From: Bilabrum cf. latius
Taxonomy: Eukaryota > Bigyra: Bicosoecida > Bigyra > Bicosoecida
DNA length: 64,000 bases
NCBI GenBank assembly: GCA_965178125.1
Contig: OZ237735.1
Coordinates: forward strand, 2,356,001-2,420,000
Direction of reading: 5' to 3'
Shown: piece after piece, positions 56,092 to 64,000 of the stretch
Numbering within the stretch: the first letter of the stretch is position 1
Layout: every line of letters starts with the position of its first letter
Notes under the pieces: generated by a model
The model's database searches: none
What the model saw: the letters and a program-made list of their open reading frames with translations, nothing else
Told to the model about the DNA's origin: nothing
Position numbers and translations under genes: made by a program

Positions 56092-58270
56092 TCAGTCGAC
56101 CTCATCTGCCTCAGGCACGAACAGCATCCCACCAGGCTTCTCCTAGTCTTCGCCGCTGCTGTCGCCGTCATCATCAGTGGCAAGCCCAGCGACATCACGC
56201 CCGCCGGTCCTGTCGCGAGCAAAGTCGCTCCTATCAACCCTTCCTGGCTCGCCCCCTAGCCCTCCTTTCTGCTGCTGCCACCACGGCCCTGCATCGCCAC
56301 CGTCGCCGGCGGGCAGCATCGGCCCGCCAATCTTCAGGAACTCGAGCACCGTCTCCGCCTCCGCCGCTGCCTTCTCCTGCTGGGCCAGCCTGAGCAAACC
56401 CTCGTGATCCCGAGGCCCGCTGCCCTCTCTGCGGAACCAGGACCGCGCGGCGGTGGCACGGTCCCACCGGATGCCGTACTTCTGGTCTGGCGCCGGTAAT
56501 TTGTTCCCGCGACTGCTGCTCGGGTCCGGCTGGCTCCGTTCGAGCGTACCGGTAGACGACCTGCCAGCGGCTGCCTTTGCCAGAGCAGCCTCAAGCAGAT
56601 CAGAGTCGTCTGCTGGCACATCAGACGGCACCGGAGCTTCCCCTTTTTCCTATTCACCGTGCTGGGTAGTGTCACCGTCACCTAGCACACCAACAAAGGA
56701 CGGCTTCGCATCCCTAGCCCCAGTCGACAACAGCCCGGTCTTCCACTAGGATGACGCTAGTCCCAAGAGACAGTACATTGTGTGGTAGTAATCCCTTCTC
56801 ATGCTAGGCTTGTCTCTGAGACCGCCATCGGGCTGCTGGCAGCAGCGGAGCAAGTACCGTTGCAGGTCTCCGCGCTGAAGCAAGTGCTCGATGCTCCCCG
56901 TAGGCTCACCACTCGACGGAGCGCTAGCGCGCTATACGAGAGTATGTTTGTCGCTGCTTACGGCAGAGATGGTGGGGTATTTGCAGGAGTCGGCCGCATC
57001 GCAAAATGTCCGAGGTAGCGAGCCGTCATCCAATCGCACACCCTATCGAGCCCCATGGCTGCGTTGGGACTCTTGAACATCGGCTGTGAATCCTAAAGAC
57101 GATGCAACTGGTGCAGCTACCGGGTCTCCGTGCTCAGAGCAAGAAGCAGCTGCTCGCCTCGCCCGAAGCCTCCGAGCAAGTGCGCCGGAAACCCCGGCAC
57201 CTGCTCGGCGCATGGCAGCGACGGCCGTGCGGACCGGCGCCTCTTCAGAGACACCGAATGCTCCTCCCTACCAAAAGGAGTAGCAGCCGTCCACAAGCTT
57301 GTGCGAGCGCCCCTGAAACCCGCCCTCCGCTAGCATCTGCTTGGTCGCAAGCCACCGAGCATGCGCTCGAGCGTCGATGCGGGGGTCGTTCCAAGCGTTC
57401 AAAATTTTCAATGCAGCAACGGCGCAGAAATTGTAACCGCCGTGCGGCTCGCAGCCCGGTTCTCCGGCAAAGCCACCCTCGTGAGACTAGCACGAGGCGA
57501 TAAATTCAACGGCCCCGGCTGCGAGCTGCTCAGTGAGCATCCCGGTCAGATCAGCTATGCAAACCGCAATGTATACAGCACGAACATCCACTTCTCTGCG
57601 GTTGCAGGTGCGTCAAAAGCTCCCAAAATAGTGTGCATTGGCAAGGCAAGACGGCAGCTTTCAATGCAACCAATAAGTACGGTGCTCACCCGTCCGCGTG
57701 CATTGCAAAGCCTCCACAGGTCGATTTCAACGAGAGAAGATAGCGATACAGTAGCCCGCGGCGAATGGATTTGTAGCTGTCTTCAGTTCCGAGCGAGCAA
57801 ATCGCCAGCGTGCTGGCGTACGTTGGTGCTAGGTGCGCGAGCTGATCTGGCCCGCCACAAAAACCTCCTTGTGTGCTCTAGCACCGCTGCCCAAGGAAAT
57901 CAATCAGATATCGCCTCGTTTCAGGCGGAACGGCATGGCCAAGGAGATCAGTGCTGTTAAATATCCAGTAGGCCAACCACGGCCGGCTTGAATCCAACCG
58001 GCTAAATTGCTGCGGTAGCCTATGCATGCCTCGAAAGAGGTAAGCAAGGTGCTTGGAGCGTATCAACTTTGGTTTGGCCACGTCACGCTCCTCAAAAAGA
58101 CCATTATACCCATGAGCAGGCTTGCTGCCTAAGAATGTACCGCACTCCTTCTCTGTTCCCGCCTGCTTCACTGAGGTCTACGTGGGACAATTCTCGTTCA
58201 GATCAACCTTTCCATAGAACGATCTAGGGAGTCCGAGCACGTTCATTGCAATGTCAACGGCTGCATCCAT
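56092..58270 (-). CDS. FNTB: Protein farnesyltransferase beta subunit
   Basis: Catalytic beta subunit that adds farnesyl to CaaX cysteines. Two exons, 58270-57690 and 57595-56092, with a 94-nt intron (GTGAGC...CCGCAG), give 694 residues. Landmarks are LDSSRPWLAYWI, GGFCGGPDQLAHLAPTYA, GEVDVRAVYIAV, GGFAGEPGCEPHGGYNFC, GGFQGRSHKLVDGCYSFW and DKPSMRRDYYHTMYCLLGL. The zinc ligands Asp and Cys (VDGC) and His (YYHT) are present. Three TAGs coincide with conserved Gln: residue 131 (C-TAG-STQGG), 230 (C-TAG-SHEGG) and 303 (SFW-TAG). Compared with about 440 residues usually, it has a roughly 85-residue insertion before the last repeat and an interrupted, acidic C-terminal region. The alpha subunit is not in this window. 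Confidence 0.93.
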
Positions 58271-58963
58271 CTTGCAAGGCAATAATGTGTGGGCCACGGT
58301 CCGTGGCCCACGGATAGAGATTCCGAATCCGGATCTGTCTTCACCGCCAAATGGTCGGCGCCGCGCCCAGTGAATGGCGACGGGACCGATTTAAGTGCAC
58401 GCAACTATTTCGGGGTTCTGGCCAAATCTGGAACCGCCCATTATCTCGAGTATTACTCGTTCAACGTGAAAGTTAATCACATTAAATGATTTCATATGAT
58501 ACTATTGTGTGGTATTGGCTGTGGATAATTATGTTAGACATCGTGATGCGCACCTGTGATACCATGAAGGGTCGGTACCCCCTGTTGCTTGGGGGCGGCT
58601 AGAGACGTACACAGAAAGGGTTTTTGATCAAAACGCCTAGAATCGCACCCAAATCCAAGTAACCATCGACTGTGAGATTATCTGGAAAATGTTTTTGGTT
58701 AGCGTCGTGCCAGGCCTTGCCAAAGGCAATATCGCACTGCCCTGCCAGGGACATACATCCCCTGATTACAGGGCCCATAGGAGTCACTGCGCAAAATTGA
58801 GCCCGCAAATGTGTATTTGGATTTCATTTACATCCATTGTACCGGTATGCGTTAAATTGATTTCGTGCCGAACCGCCGGAACCGCACCAGGTCCACGAAG
58901 TCGTGTGCCTAGCGCGGCTGGGCTTCGTTCGAGCCGAACCAAAACGCCCCCTTCGAGCGCATG
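58271..58963. other. Intergenic with palindromes
   Basis: About 690 bp upstream of the farnesyltransferase gene and downstream of the next minus-strand gene. It contains the perfect hairpin at 58289-58311 and a 12-bp palindrome TTTTGATCAAAA near 58622. No gene or RNA is recognised. Confidence 0.5.
58289..58311. repeat. Perfect 11-bp inverted repeat, 1-bp spacer
   Basis: GTGGGCCACGG and its exact inverse CCGTGGCCCAC flank a single T, about 20 bp upstream of the farnesyltransferase start codon. It could be a protein-binding site in the promoter or leader of that gene. The role is unknown. Confidence 0.6.
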
Positions 58964-60292
58964 TCAGCCCGTAGAACCCCGTGACGGCTGAAGACGAAAC
59001 CTCGAGACTACCCTCCCAGACCGCGTTGTCGCCGTTGCTATCTGCAATCCCTGCTCCTGTGCCTGCTCGGCTGCGTCCTGCGCTTCCTGGTCCACCAGCT
59101 CGTCGTCCTGTTCCTTCAGCTCGTCCTCCTGGCCCGCCAGCTCGTCTTCCCCGTCGCTACTGTAGTGTTCAACCACGTTCTTGTCCATGTCTGACCGCCA
59201 TCGCTTGCTTTTACGCCTTGCCGTGATGCTCGAGACCGCGCTTGACTCGCCTGCTCCTGCCCCTCCCTTCGCTGCTTCTTCAAGTTCTGCAAACTGCCTT
59301 TTGCTCCCGCTCCCGCCCTTGCCCTCGATCAAGGCCTTACCTGCGCCCCCGCCCTTGCTCCTGACCTTGCCCCCGCCCTGGCTCTTGCCCCTTCTCGCAC
59401 CCTTCTAACCCCGCGCCTTCTTGCCAGCGACGAGATGCAGAAACGGCTCCAGGGACAGCTCTGATCCAGCGCTCTCTATGGCAGCCTCCAGCGAGTCTCC
59501 TCCTGCCCTCGCTCCCCAGCCAGACCGGAACAGCCGCGAGGCCAGGTCCAGGATGCTCTCCCGCTTCTCTGTGTCCTCGACCAGCTTGAACGCGTCTCGG
59601 GCAGCACTCTCGAGCTCTGGCACCCCACGAACGAATCGGCTCTCCCTGTTGGCCAGGATCCACAGCACGGCGTGCCAAGGCTGCACCAACGACCCCACCG
59701 AGCAGGCCTGCGCAACCCTGGATCGAGCGACCTTCGCCGCTGGTTGGGCGAGGCTATCCGCCGGAGGCATATCGCTGCCATTGCTCGGCCCAGGCGCTGC
59801 GCCGCCAGCCGCCTCACCTTGCATTCTGTCTCGCCACGGGCGCAGCAAGAGCCCCTCCGGTCGCCCCGGCTCCCCTGCCACCCTGCCCAGCGGCCCTAGC
59901 CCCAGAGCCGCCCGGGCGGTGCCAGAGCTCAGCAGCTGATTCCAGGCCAGCTGCGCCTCGCGCACCTCCTCGGTAGCGGGGGCGCCGCTTGCCAGGCTGT
60001 CGTGGGCCGAGCGCACGCAAGCCCCCACCAAGTTGATCATGGCACGAGACACGGCTAGCCGCATCATGTCGGGCGAGGGTGCAGTCAGGACCGACATTCC
60101 CCTCCGCTGCACGCACAGCTGCCCGAGACCCACAAAGCAAGCCGCTTCCAGGAGGTCGTCTGTGGTAGCGCCTCCCACCGCGGCGTTGTCCCAATCTCCA
60201 CCGCGGAGAAACTTCGCAACGTGCTCACTCGCATCCTCGTCCTTGGCCAAATGCGACGGAATGCCAGCGCGGACAATGGACGCGTTGAGCAT
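58964..60292 (-). CDS. Uncharacterised helical protein with acidic tail
   Basis: A 442-residue frame from ATG 60290-60292 (MLNASIVRAGIPSH) to TGA 58964-58966, with TAG sense at 59405-59407 (KKARG-TAG-KGARRG). An in-frame TGA 15 codons upstream supports this start. The first 290 residues are helical (FVGLGQLCVQRRG, LILANRESRF-like WILANRESRF, LDLASRLFRSG) and may be a HEAT-type solenoid. A Lys/Gly-rich segment, a basic patch (RRKSKRWRSD) and a Glu/Asp/Gln-rich tail follow, ending in TRSGRVVSRFRL. The composition suggests a nuclear or chromatin protein. I do not recognise the family. Confidence 0.65.
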
Positions 60293-61309
60293 TCCGACGA
60301 GCGTGATGTCTCTCGCCTGAATTCAAGGCCCGCCCTGCTGTCAATACATCTGTTTTCGCCGCCTGGGAGATCCTACTGAGAAGCTTTAAGGCCACTCAAG
60401 GCATCTTCGGTCGCCTGAGCCTGCGATAATTGCGATTAAGGTACCTCAAACAATATATATTCACTATATATACACATCTAAGCCGTCAAATGCACCAAGT
60501 TATGGCTATATTGGGTCAGAGAGGTGCATTTGCTCTTGCGCAAGCCCCATCTTTGAAGCCAATTTTCACAAAACTATCATCTCCGATTCTACTCAAACTC
60601 GCTCAAATAGTAGAACATCGCATGAAAATCGATATGCAGGCCCGGCAAAATGAACTCGGCGCAGGTAAGACCTGCAGGTCGGTAGCAGTACGGCACCCGA
60701 ACCGCTCACAAAGCACGAAAGTGCTGAGGATTCACCCTAAGCGGCACAAAATCGTCCGTCTGGAACATATCTCCAATACGTGTAAACATAGCAACATATG
60801 TATCTGCATAGGAAGCCTTGATGAGGCTCAGTCGCCAAGATAGCCAGGAGCCGCTGCACACCAAGGACGGTCCCCAACACAGGTACGCGTATGCATTCCA
60901 ATTTGAAACAAACGAGATCAAGCACACGACCAAATACTTCTTAAGAATGTTTTACACAAAATGTCAATGATAGTATTTGAGATTTTGCCTCAATCTCGAG
61001 AAAATCGCGATTGAGTGCCAGGCGAGCAGCGCCTCACCTTGTCGGACGGGCCAGTAGAGCTATTTGCGGGATGCATGACCTCGAATCCAGCGCACCAATC
61101 GAATAAAGTAATCAATTCAATCGTATTGGCAGACTCTCGAAAGAATTCATTCAGCGGGAGCCGAGAAAAGTGGCTGCAAAGAATCCGGAACCCTCTCCCG
61201 TCGCCATTCACTGGGCGCGGCGCCGACCAAAACTGCCTTGCCTTGTGTCACCTTTCTGTGTCTGGTTGCTTCAGGCTGCTACACAATCATTAACATGTAT
61301 ACTCAACAA
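60293..61309. other. Long AT-rich intergenic region
   Basis: About 1 kb with no supported gene. It contains an AT-rich tract with TATATATTCACTATATATAC near 60455. A 138-codon plus-strand frame at 60430-60843 has no recognisable features and unusual composition, so I did not call it. Confidence 0.5.
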
Positions 61310-64000
61310 TCAATCACCGGCTGCCTTGCAGGCCTTCTCTAGCCGGTGAAACCCATGCATCTCTGCCAGCTCCAGCAAGAAGCCCGCGTTCTCGTCATCC
61401 ACTGCCTCGACCACAGCCTCCTCCACGTCGTCGCACAGCCTGGCCAGCATGAGCTGCTTCGCCACGACGAGGGTCTCAAGGGCAGTGTCTCCCGAGTCGC
61501 CGATGGCCGCATCCGAGTCTCCATCGTAGATCCACCGCACCACCCTGCGTACTGCCTCCTGGGACACCTCAGGCAGCGACACGCTGCGCACTTCTCCCGC
61601 GGCACTGGGTGCTGCCATTCCCCCCACCAGGGCCGCCTTGAAGAAATCGAACCGGGAAAGTATGCCCGTGTGGCATCCAATGCCATCTCGCGCTCCAGCC
61701 ATCAAGGTCTTCCCAACCTCACCGGCACTATCACCACCGGCCGCTGCAGCACTATCTCCTGCACCTGGCGAGTCTTCGGGCAAAGAGTCTCCGCTGCCCT
61801 TGACAAGAGCCAGTGCACTGGCGGCCTGCCCTGGGAGCAGAGCACCAGCTCCAATGTCCTCATCATCCTCGCCTTCACCCACGTGTGATCCTCCAGTCGT
61901 CCTCCCCGAAGCAGCCGCAACAGCTCGCTCCGCGCGGCAGAGCAGGTTGCGCATATCTGCGCGGAACCTGGAAGCAGAGTGGCCATCTGCGTCATCGTTG
62001 CCAATCGCAGCTTCGGAACTACTGGCCGCCTTGGTGCCAACAGGCTCGCTGATCTTGCCCGCACAGATCGCGTGCAGTCTCGACAGGCCCAGCCTCTGAG
62101 CCAGTGCGCCCAGCTCCCCTCTTGTATTCCCACGCACTCGCACGGTGTCCATGTACAGGTACGTGACGAGCGCACCGAGAGTTCGATCATTTGCACCGGG
62201 CAGCACAATCTCCAACTCGACTTGGGAACCCTCTGGGGCGCCACCAGCTCTAGACGCAGCAGCTGGCGCGGTACCATCAGCGGCTGCTGCATCCGACAGC
62301 CTGGCACACACGACACAAGGTGGCAACTGCGTCTACCCTTTTCCTGCTGCCATCTCCCTGTGCTTCATTCCGCCCCTCCGAGTTCGCCTCGTTGGCTTTG
62401 GCTTCTTCTACGTTGATACCGTTGCGTCCGCATCAGCGGCAGCCGGTGCCGATGCCAGCTTCGCCGCGGCGGCTCTCTGCTTCTTCTTCATTCGCTTCTG
62501 TCGCATTTTCTTGGCGGCTTCGCGCAACTCGCTGGCGGCATCGAGCGACAGCCCGCCCACTGCTGCTGCAGGCTTGCTGCCAGGCCCATTGCCACCAGCA
62601 CCCGCAGCGTCTTCGCCGCTGTCGCTGCTCGCCGCTGCATCGCCGGATGCCTGGCCTGGTTTCCACCTCAATCCGCCCCTTGCATGCAGAAAGGTACGTG
62701 CAGCTGCCTGTGCCAGCTCCTCATCCACCTCTGGCACCCGCACAGACACACGGGCTTTGCCATCTGGTGACAGTACCGCAGCTCTCGCAGCTCGTGACGC
62801 TGCGTCGGCCAGCAACGGGCAGCGTGCCAGCAGAATCTCGCCGTGCACAAGCAGAGGACCGCCCGATGGGACGCACGCCTGCGCTTTGAGCCCTTCGGCG
62901 GAGTCTTCCACCGAATCTGCGGAGGCCCTCGATGCGTTGGGTAGCACGAGCCACCCAACCGGCTCGGCAGGCGCGAGGCCGCGTGCCAGCTGCGCGTCGA
63001 TGCCGCCGCTCTGGTACGATGTGCCGGTGGCACCCGGTTTGCTGGATGATTCACTGCCGTGCTGACCGCCTACATCCGTTACGTGACCACGAGCGGCCTC
63101 CATGGCAGAGCGGCGGTCCCCTCCTGCTCGCGAGGCCGTCGCCTCCGCTCGAGCCCTGGCAGCGTGCGCTGCCGACTTGCTCCTTGACGACCCTAGCCTC
63201 GATTCTAACCGCTGAGCTGCGCGCTAGAATTTTCCGCGGCTGACCCACGTGTATGAGTCCGGGTCTCTGTTGCTCCGCCTGCCGACGATGGAGTCGGCGT
63301 GTCCGGATATCATGTCCTGAAGCTCCTGGCGCATGCGACGCTCGCGCTGTTCCGCAGACCTCCTGGCTCGCTCCAGGGCGCCCGATCTTGCTCCACCATC
63401 GTGCGTGGCTGTGGTATCTGCTGCATGTCGCTGTGCAGCAGCCAGTGCATCGCTAAGCATCTCGGGAGACAGAGCGATTGCCACCGAGGACGAAAGCCCT
63501 CCACCCTCTTCACCGTGGGCCACGCCGGACCCAGACCCGCTGGCGGCCCCATGCCCGTCGCTTGACAGCGCACCAATCGTCAGCTGCTCCAGCAATTTTT
63601 TGGTAATCTTCACCTAACCAGCCCTCTTGGCAGGCCACAGGGACACTCCGGCCATGGACAGGAGCTCGGGGTCTCGCAGGAGAGGTGCCATCGACAGGCC
63701 GTGCCTGTCTCCAAGCGAGGGGCACGCGCACAGCATGTGCGAATCGCCGGCTCCGAACGCAACAACCCGGTGGAACGGCAGCGGCGCAGCCACCGGGGAG
63801 AAAGCGATCTGCGCAGACACCGTGCCCCTGCCCAGCACTCCCCAGCCCTGCCAGCCGAAGGTAACTAGCCTACCTTCGCGCGTGAGTGCCGCGCCCATCA
63901 GACCGCCCGCTTTCACTGCCGCAACTAGGCGATCCTGGCCTGCCATGGAGCCTCGCAGGGGCAAAGAGGCGCCTCCCGTCGCGTGCCAGTCCCCGCGCGG
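61310..64000 (-). CDS. RCC1-repeat and BTB-domain protein (5' end outside window)
   Basis: The frame is open from the window end to TGA 61310-61312 (897 codons visible) with TAG sense at 63614-63616, 63224-63226, 62408-62410 and near 62329. The first part has RCC1-type blades (GLMGAALTREGRLVTFGWQG, VVAFGAGDSHMLCA). A long linker follows, then BTB-like segments: GEILLARCPLLADA, LVTYLYMDTVRV, and a last one with FDFFKAALVGGM, VSLPEVSQEAVRRVVRWIYDG and ending in helices. RCC1 plus BTB is the architecture of RCBTB and IBtk-type proteins, which often act as CUL3 adaptors; that role is inference. The linker is rich in Ala, Gly and Ser. Confidence 0.78.

Noticed and set aside
56092-56778. A separate small gene starting at the ATG at 56778 (minus)
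   Set aside because: The upstream frame is open through TAGs and carries the end of farnesyltransferase beta (KPSMRRDYYHTMYCLLGL), so this is its C-terminal part.
57086-57960. Plus-strand frames, one of about 200 codons ending near 57960
   Set aside because: They lie opposite the farnesyltransferase gene and show no motif.
60430-60843. A 138-codon plus-strand frame in the AT-rich spacer
   Set aside because: Composition is unlike the genes, no motif is visible, and start and stop look accidental.

Overview
The window reads as gene-dense, GC-rich nuclear DNA of a unicellular eukaryote. Genes carry short GT-AG introns (most 86-127 nt, acceptors often CGCAG), proteins are full of low-complexity insertions, and the products are eukaryotic: splicing factor SMU1, an eIF4A-type helicase, farnesyltransferase beta, methionine synthase reductase, a TKL kinase, C2H2 zinc-finger arrays, and a giant cadherin/IPT surface protein with several membrane spans. 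I cannot name the organism. The main result is that the genes only make sense if TAG is read as glutamine. TAG sits in frame at many sites, several of them invariant Gln positions (YGSQTG of the diflavin reductase, Q motif and motif Ia of the DEAD-box helicase, three sites in farnesyltransferase beta, the LisH of SMU1). TGA and TAA still end genes.

Layout. 1-8448: a WH2 actin-binding protein (5' end cut by the window), methionine synthase reductase (MTRR), a dispersed repeat, and zinc-finger gene A on the minus strand. 8822-16029: a COPI-associated/EF-hand membrane protein, SMU1, and a GBP-like large GTPase. 16493-18345: zinc-finger gene B, split by a repeat insertion and followed by broken fingers. 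18556-28457: a second copy of the first block (WH2, MTRR, repeat, zinc-finger gene C), offset by about 19.5 kb. 29629-43927: one five-exon gene for a surface protein of about 4,590 residues. 44188-47020: a palindromic (foldback) copy of the repeat and zinc-finger gene D. 47510-64000: five minus-strand genes: a 1,910-residue protein ending in a TKL kinase, a DEAD-box helicase, farnesyltransferase beta, an uncharacterised protein, and an RCC1/BTB protein cut by the window end.

The housekeeping genes show no common pathway. The dynamic part is the duplicated block and the four-member zinc-finger family. Its fingers are nearly identical at the DNA level except at the three DNA-contact positions of the helix (-1, 3 and 6). 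Each member starts with a SUMO-interaction-like motif followed by acidic/serine residues, and each lies beside a copy of the same dispersed repeat. This resembles the evolution of PRDM9-like or transposon-controlling zinc-finger arrays. That comparison is inference.
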